In this document: in pieces, positions 18,247-27,379 of the stretch | How the letters are laid out: the number at the start of each line of letters is the position of its first letter | How positions within the stretch are numbered: position 1 is the first letter of the stretch | Assembly: GCA_947624255.1 (NCBI GenBank) | Contig: CANQJO010000003.1 | Span: 96,852-160,851, forward strand | From: an uncultured Ruminococcus sp. | GTDB lineage: Bacteria > Bacillota > Clostridia > Oscillospirales > Ruminococcaceae | DNA: 64,000 nucleotides | Direction: 5' to 3' | Program-made: the position numbers and the translations under genes | Notes under the pieces: model-generated | What the model saw: the letters and a program-made list of their open reading frames with translations, nothing else | Databases searched by the model: none | What the model was told of the DNA's origin: nothing

Positions 18247-19275
18247 ATGAACAAGATCTTTACGGCAAAATCTGTTGAGGAGGCTAAGGCTCTTGCTGCT
18301 GCTGAGTTCAGGACCGATGTGAAAAATATCAGGTTCGAGGTTCTTGACGAGGGAAAAAAAGGTTTCCTCGGTCTGGGAAAAACTGATGCAAAAGTCAGAG
18401 CAATATATGAAGCTCCGAAAAAGCAGGCAGCACCTGTTCAGCCAAAGCCTGTTGTGAGTGAACCTGCTGCTAAAACAGAAACTCCTAAAACAGAAACTCC
18501 TGTACAAGTAAAGGCTGAGGAGGAGTCAAAAGCTCCTGTTGTTGAGGATCTCAGCGAAAAAAAGGAGAAAACAACTTCGGGAAATTCCGCAAAATACGCG
18601 GCTGATGATTTCAACGTGACGGAAAATGCCGAGCTTATCACTGATGAATCGCTTATAGCTCCAAAGGTAAAAATTGCGAGAGATTATATTGATTCACTGC
18701 TCACAGCTATGGATATAAAGGCTGAATTTACCGTTTATCAGAGCGAAAACGGTGCTGTTATAAACATCGACAGCGACAATAACGGAACGATCATCGGCAG
18801 GAGAGGCGAAACTCTTGATGCGATACAGTATCTCTGCTCGATTATTTCCAACAAGGGCGACAAGGATTATTTCAGAATAACTATTGATTGTCTCGGCTAC
18901 CGCAGCAAAAGGAAAGAGACTCTTGAACAGCTTGCCGCTAAAGTTGCAAAAAATGTTCTCAGAACCGGACGCTCACAGCCGCTTGAGCCTATGAATCCTT
19001 ATGAGAGGCGTGTGATACACTCTGCCGTTGCCGAAATTGAGGGTGTTTCCTCACGTTCTGTGGGCGAAGAACCGTATCGCAAGATAATAATTTCCTCGAA
19101 CAATCCGAAAAGAAGACGTGATAACAGACGTCCGAACGACAGGAGAGGAAGCAATCCGAAGAAGGATTTTGAGAGACGCAATGTTGATCTCTCGACCAGT
19201 TTTGAAAAGGACTACAAAAGACCGAAGCCCGAGGATAACATTGAGGGCGGTCTTTATGGTAAAATAGAGCTTTGA
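18247..19275 (+). CDS. khpB: RNA-binding protein KhpB (Jag/SpoIIIJ-associated)
   Basis: A 342-aa cytoplasmic RNA-binding protein with three domains: the Jag N-terminal domain (MNKIFTAKSVEEAKALAA and GKKGFLGLGK, residues 1-55), a KH domain with GxxG in IIGRRGETLDAIQYL (about 175-235), and an R3H domain with ERRVIHSAVAEI (about 250-300). A low-complexity linker rich in Pro, Lys and Glu follows the first domain, and the tail is Arg-rich. The first in-frame ATG (18232) lies within the ribosome site; the ATG at 18247 with GGGAGG 9 nt upstream is chosen. It follows yidC, as is usual. Confidence 0.93.
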   Translation: MNKIFTAKSVEEAKALAAAEFRTDVKNIRFEVLDEGKKGFLGLGKTDAKVRAIYEAPKKQAAPVQPKPVVSEPAAKTETPKTETPVQVKAEEESKAPVVEDLSEKKEKTTSGNSAKYAADDFNVTENAELITDESLIAPKVKIARDYIDSLLTAMDIKAEFTVYQSENGAVINIDSDNNGTIIGRRGETLDAIQYLCSIISNKGDKDYFRITIDCLGYRSKRKETLEQLAAKVAKNVLRTGRSQPLEPMNPYERRVIHSAVAEIEGVSSRSVGEEPYRKIIISSNNPKRRRDNRRPNDRRGSNPKKDFERRNVDLSTSFEKDYKRPKPEDNIEGGLYGKIEL

Positions 19276-19280
19276 TAAAA

Positions 19281-19304
19281 TCGCCGTACATTCTTGTACG
19301 GCGA
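19281..19304. other. Perfect hairpin between khpB and mnmE
   Basis: Stem TCGCCGTACA (19281-19290) and TGTACGGCGA (19295-19304), with the tetraloop TTCT. On the plus strand it is followed by A, not T, so it is not a normal terminator for khpB. It may be an mRNA processing or stability element 21 nt before the mnmE start. Confidence 0.5.
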
Positions 19305-19325
19305 AAAAATTAGGTGATAGATAAT

Positions 19326-20678
19326 ATGTCAGTGATCGCAGCAATTTCAACTCCCAATGCTCCGGGAGGGATCGCCGTTATACGTGTGAGCGGCGAGGGA
19401 GCAATTGATGTGGCAGCACGTGTTTTTCGTGGAAAAGATCCCCGCAAAATGGAGGGATATACCTGCGCATACGGCTGTGCTTATGACGGCGATGAGCGTC
19501 TTGATGACTGTATTCTCACGGTTTTTCGTGCTCCGCACAGTTATACCGGCGAGGATACGGCGGAATTTTCATGCCATGGCGGACTTTACGTAACGAAGCG
19601 TATTCTTCGTACGCTGCTGAATAATGGTGCTGAAATTGCTCAGCCGGGGGAATTCACAAAGCGTGCTTTTCTTAACGGGAAACTTGATCTTACTCAGGCA
19701 GAGGCGGTCATGGATATCATTTCCGCAAGGGGCAGTGCCGAACTCAAAATAGCGGAGGGACTTCGTGAGGGTGCTGTTTTTCGGAAAGTGAACAGCTGTT
19801 CAAAGCGGCTGATGAAGCTGCTTGGTGATCTTGCCGCATGGAGCGATTACCCGGATGAGGATATCCCATATGTCGAGCCGGAAGAACTCTCCCATGAGTT
19901 AAAATCTATCAGGGAGGAATTGAACTCTCTTTTGAAAAATTATGATTCGGGAAAGCTTCTTCGTGAGGGAATACCTACAGTTATTGTAGGCAAACCTAAT
20001 GTCGGAAAATCAACGATTTTTAACAGTCTCAGCGGCTGTGAAAGGAGTATTGTCACTGATATCGCAGGTACAACACGTGATATTGTCGAGGAGAGCGTTA
20101 TGCTTGGTGATATTACGCTCCGTTTGTCCGATACTGCCGGGATTCATGAGACAGAAGATATTATAGAGGGTATCGGTATTAGGATCGCTGAAAAAGCTCT
20201 TGAAAATGCGCTGCTTGTTATCGCTGTTTTTGATGGAAGTTGTCCTCTCACGGCGGACGATTTTTATTTGTTGGATAAGCTCAACGCTCACAGAATTATT
20301 GCCGTTATAAATAAATCCGATCTTGAACAGAGACTCGATGAGAGCATATTTCAAGAAAAAAATATACATACTGTATTTATTTCGGCTAAAAATTCTTCAG
20401 GACTTACAGAGCTTCGGTATGCTGTTGAGGAGATGTTCAGCCTGAATGAAGAGTGTTTCAGCACTGCTACAGCAGCTAATGAGCGTCAGAAGAATTGCAT
20501 TGTATCAGCCCTTGATTCCGTCACCGAGGCGATAAATGCTCTTGATCGTGGAGAAATGTTGGACGGTGTGAATGTTCTTTTAGATGAAGCTGAACAAAGT
20601 TTACTTGAATTGACCGGTGAACGTGTTACAAATGCTGTTGTTGATGAGGTTTTTTCACGTTTTTGTGTTGGAAAATGA
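19326..20678 (+). CDS. mnmE: tRNA modification GTPase MnmE
   Basis: A 450-aa GTPase which, with MnmG, makes the 5-(carboxy)methylaminomethyl group on wobble U34 of tRNA. The N-terminal tetrahydrofolate-binding domain begins IAAISTPNAPGGIAVIRVSG. The inserted G domain has GKPNVGKST, DTAG and NKSD. The C-terminal FCVGK is the catalytic CxGK motif. The GTG at 19314 is an earlier in-frame option, but the ATG at 19326 with AGGTGAT before it fits homologues. A parS site follows the stop by one base. Confidence 0.96.
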   Translation: MSVIAAISTPNAPGGIAVIRVSGEGAIDVAARVFRGKDPRKMEGYTCAYGCAYDGDERLDDCILTVFRAPHSYTGEDTAEFSCHGGLYVTKRILRTLLNNGAEIAQPGEFTKRAFLNGKLDLTQAEAVMDIISARGSAELKIAEGLREGAVFRKVNSCSKRLMKLLGDLAAWSDYPDEDIPYVEPEELSHELKSIREELNSLLKNYDSGKLLREGIPTVIVGKPNVGKSTIFNSLSGCERSIVTDIAGTTRDIVEESVMLGDITLRLSDTAGIHETEDIIEGIGIRIAEKALENALLVIAVFDGSCPLTADDFYLLDKLNAHRIIAVINKSDLEQRLDESIFQEKNIHTVFISAKNSSGLTELRYAVEEMFSLNEECFSTATAANERQKNCIVSALDSVTEAINALDRGEMLDGVNVLLDEAEQSLLELTGERVTNAVVDEVFSRFCVGK

Positions 20679-20694
20679 TGTTTCACGTGAAACA
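20679..20694. promoter_or_regulatory. parS: parS centromere site 1
   Basis: Perfect 16-bp palindrome TGTTTCACGTGAAACA, the ParB/Spo0J binding site, in the mnmE-mnmG gap. Confidence 0.97.
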
Positions 20695-20708
20695 AAAGGA
20701 GAAAAGCT

Positions 20709-22583
20709 ATGATCTATCAGATGGGTGAATACGACGTTGCTGTGGTAGGTGCCGGTCATGCAGGAGTTGAGGCTGCTCTTGCATCGGCAAGGCTTGGGTG
20801 CAGAACGATAATGTTCACGATCTCTCTTGACCAAATTGCAAATATGCCCTGTAATCCGTCGATTGGCGGCACAGCAAAGGGACATCTCGTCCGTGAGATC
20901 GATGCTCTTGGCGGAGAGATGGGAAAGGCTGCTGATAAATGTATGATACAGAGCCGGATGCTCAACCGTGGAAAAGGGCCTGCTGTACACAGTCTTCGTG
21001 CCCAGATAGATAGAGTAAAATATCATAATTACATGAAATTTACCTGTGAGCGTCAGGAAAATCTTTATATAAAACAGGGTGAAGTTTCGGAAATTATCGT
21101 TGAAAACGATAAAATTGTCGGTTTACGGACATCTCTCGGAGCTGAATACAAGGTCAAGGCTGTTATAATTGCAACGGGAACATATTTGAAAGGGAAAATT
21201 CATATCGGAGAGTTTTCATATGAAAGCGGACCTGATTCGGCTTTGCCAAGTCTTTTTTTGTCAGAAAGTCTTAAAAAAATGGGAGTCCGGATTCGCCGTT
21301 TCAAAACGGGAACTCCCTGCCGTGTAAGCCGCAGAAGCATTGATTTTTCCTCTATGGAGCGTCAGGATGGCGACAGTAGAATAATTCCGTTTTCTTTTGA
21401 AACATCTGCAGATGATTTGAAAAATATTGCAAGCTGTTACGTCACTTATACAAATAGTAATACTCATCAGATCATCCTTGATAACCTTGACCGCTCACCT
21501 CTTTATTCGGGCAGGATCGAAGGAGTAGGGCCACGATATTGTCCGTCAATCGAGGACAAAATTGTACGTTTTTCCGATAAACCGAGACATCAGCTTTTTG
21601 TTGAACCAATGGGAATTGAAACAGAGGAATTTTATCTTCAAGGAATGTCTTCATCTTTGCCGGAGGACGTTCAGCTTTCTTTTTTAAGAACGATAAGAGG
21701 TCTTGAAAATGTTGAGATCATGCGCCCTGCCTATGCTATAGAATATGATTGCTGTGATCCTACGCAGCTTTATGCAACTTTAGAATTTCACAAAATCTCA
21801 GGCTTGTATGGTGCAGGTCAGTTTAACGGAAGCTCCGGATATGAAGAGGCTGCTGCGCAGGGACTGGTTGCCGGTATAAATTCAGCTCTTAAAATCAAAT
21901 CAAAGTCTCCTATGATCCTTGACAGAGGAAGCTCGTATATCGGCACGCTTATCGACGATCTTACAACAAAAGGCTGCACTGATCCCTATAGAATGATGAC
22001 TTCTCGCAGTGAGTACAGACTTGTTTTGAGACAGGATAATGCTGACCAACGCCTTACACCGATCGGTCATAGCATCGGACTTATTTCCGACCTGCGATAC
22101 AATAGAGTGGTCGAAAAAATGAGAACTATTTCTGATGAAATAAAGCGTGTTTTATCTGTGAATATTGCTCCAAGCGATGAAATCAATAGTTTTCTTTTGG
22201 ATCACGGAACTGCTCCACTTACTACCGGCTGTAAGCTGGCAGATCTTATACGCCGACCACAGCTCAATTATATGATCCTCAAAGATTTCGATCCGAATCG
22301 CCCCGAGCTTTGTGATGAATTCAGCGAGCAGGTCGATTTGCAGATAAAATATGAGGGATACATTTCTAAACAAAATGCTCAAATTGAGCAAATGCGTCAG
22401 CTTGAGGGTAAAAAACTCCCGGCAGATACGGATTACTCTGAAATAAGGGGACTCAGACTTGAAGCAGCTGAAAAGCTCAATAAGATCAAACCCTGCTCAA
22501 TTGGTCAGGCATCACGCATTTCGGGCGTTTCGCCCTCAGATATTTCAGTGCTTATCGTTTGGCTGCAAAGGGAGGGATTGTAA
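20709..22583 (+). CDS. mnmG: tRNA uridine-5-carboxymethylaminomethyl modification enzyme MnmG
   Basis: A 624-aa FAD-dependent partner of MnmE. FAD binding is shown by [21 protein letters not shown] and by [21 protein letters not shown]; the family signature [15 protein letters not shown] and the C-terminal helical domain are intact. AAAGGAG precedes the ATG. The stop overlaps the rsmG start (TAATG). Confidence 0.97.
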   Translation: MIYQMGEYDVAVVGAGHAGVEAALASARLGCRTIMFTISLDQIANMPCNPSIGGTAKGHLVREIDALGGEMGKAADKCMIQSRMLNRGKGPAVHSLRAQIDRVKYHNYMKFTCERQENLYIKQGEVSEIIVENDKIVGLRTSLGAEYKVKAVIIATGTYLKGKIHIGEFSYESGPDSALPSLFLSESLKKMGVRIRRFKTGTPCRVSRRSIDFSSMERQDGDSRIIPFSFETSADDLKNIASCYVTYTNSNTHQIILDNLDRSPLYSGRIEGVGPRYCPSIEDKIVRFSDKPRHQLFVEPMGIETEEFYLQGMSSSLPEDVQLSFLRTIRGLENVEIMRPAYAIEYDCCDPTQLYATLEFHKISGLYGAGQFNGSSGYEEAAAQGLVAGINSALKIKSKSPMILDRGSSYIGTLIDDLTTKGCTDPYRMMTSRSEYRLVLRQDNADQRLTPIGHSIGLISDLRYNRVVEKMRTISDEIKRVLSVNIAPSDEINSFLLDHGTAPLTTGCKLADLIRRPQLNYMILKDFDPNRPELCDEFSEQVDLQIKYEGYISKQNAQIEQMRQLEGKKLPADTDYSEIRGLRLEAAEKLNKIKPCSIGQASRISGVSPSDISVLIVWLQREGL

Positions 22584-23287
22584 TGCTGCCTGATTATGAT
22601 GTTTCACGTGAAACATTTCAAAAATATGATATTCTTTTGACTGAGAATATCTACAAAAAACTTGATATTTATGCCCAATTCCTTGTCGAATATAACAAAA
22701 ATGTTAATCTTACGGCAATCACGAAACCTGATGAAATTCTCGTGAAACATTTTCTTGACAGTATTTATGTGGCAAAATTTGTCTCATTTGTTGATGGTGC
22801 ATCTTTGATAGATGTCGGAACAGGTGCAGGATTTCCCTCAATTCCTTTGAAAATTTTTTATCCGCAGATCAAAATTACATTACTTGATAGCTTGAACAAG
22901 AGGATAACTTTTCTCATGAAACTCTGTGATAAACTCGAAATTGAGGCTGATTTTATATGCGACAGAGCTGAAAACGCATCAAAAATGGCACAATATAGGG
23001 AAAAATTTGATTTTGCTTGTGCGAGAGCTGTTGCAGGGATGTCCCGGTTATCGGAATTTTGCCTTCCTTTTGTCAGGATAAATGGGTACTTTTTTGCATT
23101 AAAAGGTCCAAACGAGCAAATCTCGGAAGCGAAAAATGCTGTTAAAATACTCGGAGGAGAAATTATCTCCGAAAACGATTACCGGATCGAAAATGAAAAC
23201 CGCAAGCTTATACTTGTAAAAAAAATATCGCAGATTTCGCCAAAATATCCCAGAAACAGCGGTCAAATCAAAAAGAATCCCCTTTGA
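22583..23287 (+). CDS. rsmG: 16S rRNA (guanine-527-N7)-methyltransferase RsmG
   Basis: A 234-aa SAM-dependent methyltransferase of 16S rRNA. The SAM loop is DVGTGAGFPSIPLK; NVNLTAI and the catalytic-region Arg-Ala-Val (CARAVAGM) are present. The start at 22583 overlaps the mnmG stop, with GGGAGG before it. A parS site lies in codons about 6-11 (DVSRET). The stop codon falls inside the loop of the terminator hairpin. Confidence 0.95.
   Translation: MLPDYDVSRETFQKYDILLTENIYKKLDIYAQFLVEYNKNVNLTAITKPDEILVKHFLDSIYVAKFVSFVDGASLIDVGTGAGFPSIPLKIFYPQIKITLLDSLNKRITFLMKLCDKLEIEADFICDRAENASKMAQYREKFDFACARAVAGMSRLSEFCLPFVRINGYFFALKGPNEQISEAKNAVKILGGEIISENDYRIENENRKLILVKKISQISPKYPRNSGQIKKNPL
22600..22615. 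promoter_or_regulatory. parS: parS centromere site 2 (within rsmG)
   Basis: Perfect TGTTTCACGTGAAACA, lying inside the rsmG coding sequence. Confidence 0.97.
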
Positions 23288-23306
23288 ATAAGGGGATTTT
23301 TCTTTT
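23276..23306 (+). terminator. Intrinsic terminator after rsmG
   Basis: Stem AATCCCCTT (23276-23284) and AAGGGGATT (23290-23298), loop TGAAT, then a T-rich run. It ends the rnpA-rsmG series. Confidence 0.92.
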
Positions 23307-23418
23307 ATTATTTTATATTTTCAGAGTTATCAACGAAATTTTTGTGTGGCAATTATTTCCCATTGGTGATAGAATTTAATTACAGGCTTTTGCTGAGTTT
23401 ATTTTAGGAGTTTTTATC

Positions 23419-24237
23419 ATGTCCGGTTTATTTAGTTTTACTAAGGAAAAACAGGTCAACAAGGTCCTTGAGATTGAAATTGACCTTATACTGCCAAATC
23501 CTCATCAGCCCCGAAGAGAGTTTTCTGACAAGGAAATTGCCTCTCTTGCTGAGTCAATTGCTCAGAACGGTATCCTACAGCCGATTTCTGTTCGTAAGAT
23601 TGACGATAAATATGAGCTTATTGCAGGGGAGAGACGTCTTCGTGCGGCAAAAATGTGCGGTTTCAAGGTGGTTCCCTGTATCGTACACGAAATCAGCTCT
23701 CGTCATTCTGCCATTCTTGCGCTTGTAAAAAATATTCAGCGACAGGATCTCTCATTTTTTGACGAGGCTTCGGCAATTGAAAAGCTCATTTCTTATTATG
23801 GAATGACACAGGAGGACGCTGCACTGAAGCTCGGTAAGGCTCAAAGCACTATTGCAAATAAGCTTCGTCTGCTGCGTTTAACTCAGAAGGAACGAGATTT
23901 TATTATACAAAATAATCTCACTGAACGTCATGCACGTGCGCTTCTTAAACTTGCGAGTGCCGAGGAGCGTCTGGTTATACTTGATAAAATCATTAAAAAT
24001 AACCTGAATGTTGACCGCACCGAGCGTCTTGTTGATGAGTATATCGGCTGTCAAAAGGAAAAGGCAAGCTACAAAAAACGCTCCAAGGTTTTCCAGAATG
24101 TGAGAATTTTTGTTAATACGATCAATAAAGCTGTTGAAACGATGCAGGCTGCTGGAATTTTCGCTGACTCGGAGAAAATTCAGAGCGATGAATACATAGA
24201 GTATCGTGTAAGGATACCAATATCCGGAAAAATATGA
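23419..24237 (+). CDS. noc: Nucleoid occlusion protein Noc (ParB-family CTPase)
   Basis: A 272-aa ParB-like DNA-binding CTPase expected to bind NBS sites and keep the division ring off the nucleoid. It has the box motifs NPHQPRREF, the CTP-binding GERRLRA near residue 72 and a helix-turn-helix (TQEDAALKLGKAQSTIANKL). At the positions known to switch ParB to Noc specificity it carries Gln (GKAQ), Lys (IANK) and Arg (ERHARAL), the Noc set, whereas the downstream ParB carries Arg, Thr and Gly. Noc usually follows rsmG, as here. Noc proteins have an N-terminal membrane-binding amphipathic helix; MSGLFSFTKEKQ could serve for this. AGGAG lies before the ATG. Confidence 0.88.
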   Translation: MSGLFSFTKEKQVNKVLEIEIDLILPNPHQPRREFSDKEIASLAESIAQNGILQPISVRKIDDKYELIAGERRLRAAKMCGFKVVPCIVHEISSRHSAILALVKNIQRQDLSFFDEASAIEKLISYYGMTQEDAALKLGKAQSTIANKLRLLRLTQKERDFIIQNNLTERHARALLKLASAEERLVILDKIIKNNLNVDRTERLVDEYIGCQKEKASYKKRSKVFQNVRIFVNTINKAVETMQAAGIFADSEKIQSDEYIEYRVRIPISGKI

Positions 24238-24238
24238 T

Positions 24239-24254
24239 TGTTTCACGTGAAACA
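24239..24254. promoter_or_regulatory. parS: parS centromere site 3
   Basis: Perfect TGTTTCACGTGAAACA just after the noc stop, upstream of the parA promoter. Confidence 0.97.
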
Positions 24255-24281
24255 TTTTCTCTAAAAATTTGCTTCTGCATA

Positions 24282-24310
24282 TTTACAAGCAGAAAAAAAA
24301 GTGATATAAT
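24282..24310 (+). promoter_or_regulatory. parA promoter
   Basis: TTTACA (24282-24287) and TATAAT (24305-24310) with a 17-bp spacer. A TTCTGC/GCAGAA dyad (24273-24294) straddles the -35 box. Confidence 0.7.
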
Positions 24311-24340
24311 ATTATTATAAAGCTTTGAAAGGAAGATTTT

Positions 24341-25153
24341 ATGGGAAAAATTTTCGCCGTTACAAATCAAAAAGGCGGCGTGGGAAAAACGACTACTGTA
24401 GTAAATATTTCTGCATTTTTCGGTTCAAGGGAGCTCAAAGTCCTGTGCGTTGATGCCGATCCGCAGGGAAATACTACCACCGGTTTTGGAATCAGCAAAA
24501 AATCAGTGAAATTTACAACATATGACATCCTTACCGGTAAGGTTCGTGTTCAAGAGGCTGTTATTGATACTGAATTTGAAAACGTCTCGCTTGTTCCTGC
24601 AACTGAGGATCTCGCAGGCTGCGAAATTGAGCTTGCAGATTACGAAAACCGTGTAAACAGGCTTAAAATGCAGCTTCTTTCATGCAAAAATGATTATGAT
24701 TACATAATCATAGATTGTCCGCCGGCTCTGGGAACAATAACTATCAACGCCCTTGTTGCCTGTGATTCAATAATTGTTCCCATGCTGGCAGAATTTTACG
24801 CTCTCGAAGGTCTGTCTCAGCTTGTGAGTACGATCAAAATCGTAAAAAATAACTATAATCCTGCCCTTGAAATAGAGGGGATACTGTTTACCATGTTTGA
24901 CAGCAGGCTGAATGTCGCTAATGACGTTGTTGCTGAGGTGGAAAAATATTTCCCGGAGAAAGTTTTCAAAACAAAAATTCCGAGAAATGTCCGTATCTCT
25001 GAAGCTCCAAGCCACGGAAAGCCTGTGATGTACTACGATAGATCCTCAAAGGGTGCAGAATCATATGAGCTGCTTTGTCGTGAACTGCTCGGTGAGCCGC
25101 TCACGCTTCCAAAAAAGAAGCGGAGAGGTATATTTACATTCAACAAAAAATAA
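24341..25153 (+). CDS. parA: Chromosome partitioning ATPase ParA (Soj)
   Basis: A 270-aa deviant-Walker ATPase that works with ParB in origin segregation and, in Bacillus, controls DnaA. The deviant Walker A KGGVGKTTTVVNI is at the N-terminus, followed by DADPQGNTTTGFG and DYIIIDCPPALG. A basic C-terminal tail (PKKKRRGIFTFNKK) may add DNA binding. GAAAGGAAG precedes the ATG. parB follows. Confidence 0.95.
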   Translation: MGKIFAVTNQKGGVGKTTTVVNISAFFGSRELKVLCVDADPQGNTTTGFGISKKSVKFTTYDILTGKVRVQEAVIDTEFENVSLVPATEDLAGCEIELADYENRVNRLKMQLLSCKNDYDYIIIDCPPALGTITINALVACDSIIVPMLAEFYALEGLSQLVSTIKIVKNNYNPALEIEGILFTMFDSRLNVANDVVAEVEKYFPEKVFKTKIPRNVRISEAPSHGKPVMYYDRSSKGAESYELLCRELLGEPLTLPKKKRRGIFTFNKK

Positions 25154-25189
25154 TCGGAAAGGAGTGCCCGGTTCAGGGTAACTAAAATT

Positions 25190-26026
25190 ATGTCAAAGGG
25201 AGGCTTAGGTTCAGGTCTTGGTTCGCTTTTTCTGGAGAATACAAGCGATGTACAGGTAAAAAAGGTGCTTCGCATCTCAGAAATTGAGCCGAATCGAGAT
25301 CAGCCAAGAAAAAAATTCAGCGATGAAGCTATCACTGCTCTTGCTGAATCTATCAGGGAGCACGGTATGATACAGCCGATCCTTGTTCGTCCAATCAGTA
25401 ACGGCGGCTATCAGATAGTTGCCGGAGAGAGACGCTGGCGAGCTGCAAGAATGCTGGGTATGGACGAGGTTCCTGTCAATATAAGAGAACTCAGCGATTC
25501 AGAGGCTATGCAGATCGCAATTATAGAGAACCTCCAGCGTGAAAACCTTAATCCGGTGGAAGAAGCTGCCGGATACAGTGATCTCATAGAAAAATATGGT
25601 ATGACGCAGGACAAGGTTGCCAAAATGGTGGGAAAATCACGCTCGGCAATTGCCAATACAGTCCGTCTGCTGTCACTTCCAGAGAAAGTGCTGAAAATGC
25701 TTGAAAACGGCGATATTTCGGCAGGTCACGGACGTGCGCTCCTCGGTTTTGAGAATGAAGAGGAGCTTATTGCAACAGCTGAAAGAGCCTGTGGTGACGG
25801 TTTGACCGTCCGTCAGGTGGAAAAAGCTGCACAAAAATCAGCATCTAATGAAGAGCCGGTTTCCAACAAAAAAATTGATAACTATTTTGTGGAGATGGAG
25901 CTCTCTCTGAACGAAAGGCTTGGAAGAAGGGTAAAGGTCGATTACGGAAAAAATAAGGGTGCGTTGATCCTTGAATTTTACGATAAGGAAGATCTCGCTG
26001 CTCTTGCCGATAAACTTGTAAAATAA
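25190..26026 (+). CDS. parB: Chromosome partitioning protein ParB (Spo0J)
   Basis: A 278-aa CTPase clamp that loads at parS and spreads. The N-terminus SKGGLGSGLGSLF is typical of the ParA-stimulating region. NRDQPRKKF, GERRWRAARMLG (CTP site) and the helix-turn-helix TQDKVAKMVGKSRSAIANTV follow. Specificity positions are Arg (GKSR), Thr (IANT) and Gly (AGHGRALLGF), the parS-reading set. Four perfect parS sites lie within 6.7 kb around the gene. Confidence 0.96.
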   Translation: MSKGGLGSGLGSLFLENTSDVQVKKVLRISEIEPNRDQPRKKFSDEAITALAESIREHGMIQPILVRPISNGGYQIVAGERRWRAARMLGMDEVPVNIRELSDSEAMQIAIIENLQRENLNPVEEAAGYSDLIEKYGMTQDKVAKMVGKSRSAIANTVRLLSLPEKVLKMLENGDISAGHGRALLGFENEEELIATAERACGDGLTVRQVEKAAQKSASNEEPVSNKKIDNYFVEMELSLNERLGRRVKVDYGKNKGALILEFYDKEDLAALADKLVK

Positions 26027-26037
26027 GGAGTGTCATT

Positions 26038-27321
26038 ATGATCGATATTAAACTCATCAGGACAAATCCTGAGCTTGTAAAAGAAAATATCAGGAAAAAG
26101 TTTCAGGACGAAAAGCTTGATTCTGTGGACAAGGTCGTTGAACTGGACAGAAAATATCGCCAAACTAAGATGGAATGCGACGATCTGAGAAATCAGCGCA
26201 AGACTAAAAGTAAGGAGATCGGCGCTTTCATGAGCCGTGGCGAAAAGGCTGAGGCTGAGGTGATAAAAGCCGAGGTGAACGAGATCGGCGTAAAACTTGC
26301 GGAAAAAGAGCAGCTTGAATCCGAGCTTGAAGCGCAGATCAGAGAGATAATGCTCACGATCCCGAATATTATTGACGAAAGTGTTCCAATCGGCAAAAAT
26401 GATACCGAAAATGTGGAGGTTGAGCGTTTCGGTGAGCCTTTTGTACCTGATTTTGAAATTCCATATCATGTGGATATCATGGAGAAGGTGCATGGTATAG
26501 ATCTCGACAGCGCAAGAAAAACAAGCGGCAACGGATTTTACTATCTTTGCGGCGATATTGCCCGGCTACAGTCGTGTATCCTCTCTTACGCACGGGATTT
26601 CATGATCAACAAGGGATTCACATACTATATTCCGCCCTTTATGATACGCAGCGATGTTGTCACCGGTGTTATGAGCTTTGCCGAAATGGAGGGCATGATG
26701 TACAAAATTGAGGGCGAAGATCTTTATTTAATTGGTACAAGTGAACATTCTATGATCGGTAAATTCATTGATACGATCATTCCTGAGAATGAACTGCCGA
26801 AAACTCTCACAAGCTATTCTCCTTGTTTCCGCAAGGAGGTCGGAGCTCACGGAATCGAGGAGCGTGGAGTCTACCGCATACATCAGTTTGAAAAGCAGGA
26901 GATGATAGTTGTCTGCAAGCCGGAGGAAAGTATGGATTGGTTCAAAAAGCTGTACAGCTATACTGTTGAATTCTTCCGAACGATGGATATTCCGGTGCGT
27001 ACACTTGAATGCTGCTCAGGCGATCTTGCTGACCTTAAGGTCAAGAGTATTGATGTAGAGGCGTGGTCTCCACGCCAGAAGAAATATTTTGAAGTGGGAA
27101 GCTGCTCTAATCTGGGCGATGCACAGGCAAGAAGGCTCGGTATTCGTGTGAAAACTGCTGGCGGAGGTAAATATTTTGCGCATACACTGAACAATACGGT
27201 TGTTGCTCCTCCGAGAATGTTGATTGCTTTCCTGGAAAATAACATTAACGAAGACGGCAGTATAAGGATCCCCGAGGTCCTCAGACCGTATATGCACAAG
27301 GATATTATAAACGTCAAGTAA
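26038..27321 (+). CDS. serS: Seryl-tRNA synthetase
   Basis: A 427-aa class II synthetase charging tRNA-Ser. An N-terminal coiled-coil arm (about residues 28-105, e.g. EKEQLESELEAQIREI) precedes the catalytic core with FRKEVGAHGIEERGVYRIHQFEK (motif 2 region) and a C-terminal motif 3. It begins 11 bp after parB with AAGGAG, so it shares the parAB transcript. No T-box leader is present. Confidence 0.96.
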   Translation: MIDIKLIRTNPELVKENIRKKFQDEKLDSVDKVVELDRKYRQTKMECDDLRNQRKTKSKEIGAFMSRGEKAEAEVIKAEVNEIGVKLAEKEQLESELEAQIREIMLTIPNIIDESVPIGKNDTENVEVERFGEPFVPDFEIPYHVDIMEKVHGIDLDSARKTSGNGFYYLCGDIARLQSCILSYARDFMINKGFTYYIPPFMIRSDVVTGVMSFAEMEGMMYKIEGEDLYLIGTSEHSMIGKFIDTIIPENELPKTLTSYSPCFRKEVGAHGIEERGVYRIHQFEKQEMIVVCKPEESMDWFKKLYSYTVEFFRTMDIPVRTLECCSGDLADLKVKSIDVEAWSPRQKKYFEVGSCSNLGDAQARRLGIRVKTAGGGKYFAHTLNNTVVAPPRMLIAFLENNINEDGSIRIPEVLRPYMHKDIINVK

Positions 27322-27337
27322 TGTTTCACGTGAAACA
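27322..27337. promoter_or_regulatory. parS: parS centromere site 4
   Basis: Perfect TGTTTCACGTGAAACA one base after the serS stop. Confidence 0.97.
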
Positions 27338-27352
27338 TTGAGATACATAAAG

Positions 27353-27378
27353 AAAGACCGCATAATGCGGTCTTTTTT
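27353..27378 (+). terminator. Intrinsic terminator between serS and recR
   Basis: Stem AAAGACCGCA (27353-27362) and TGCGGTCTTT (27366-27375), 3-nt loop, with T on the plus-strand side. It separates the converging serS and recR transcripts and may also work, less well, for recR. Confidence 0.9.
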
Positions 27379-27379
27379 G

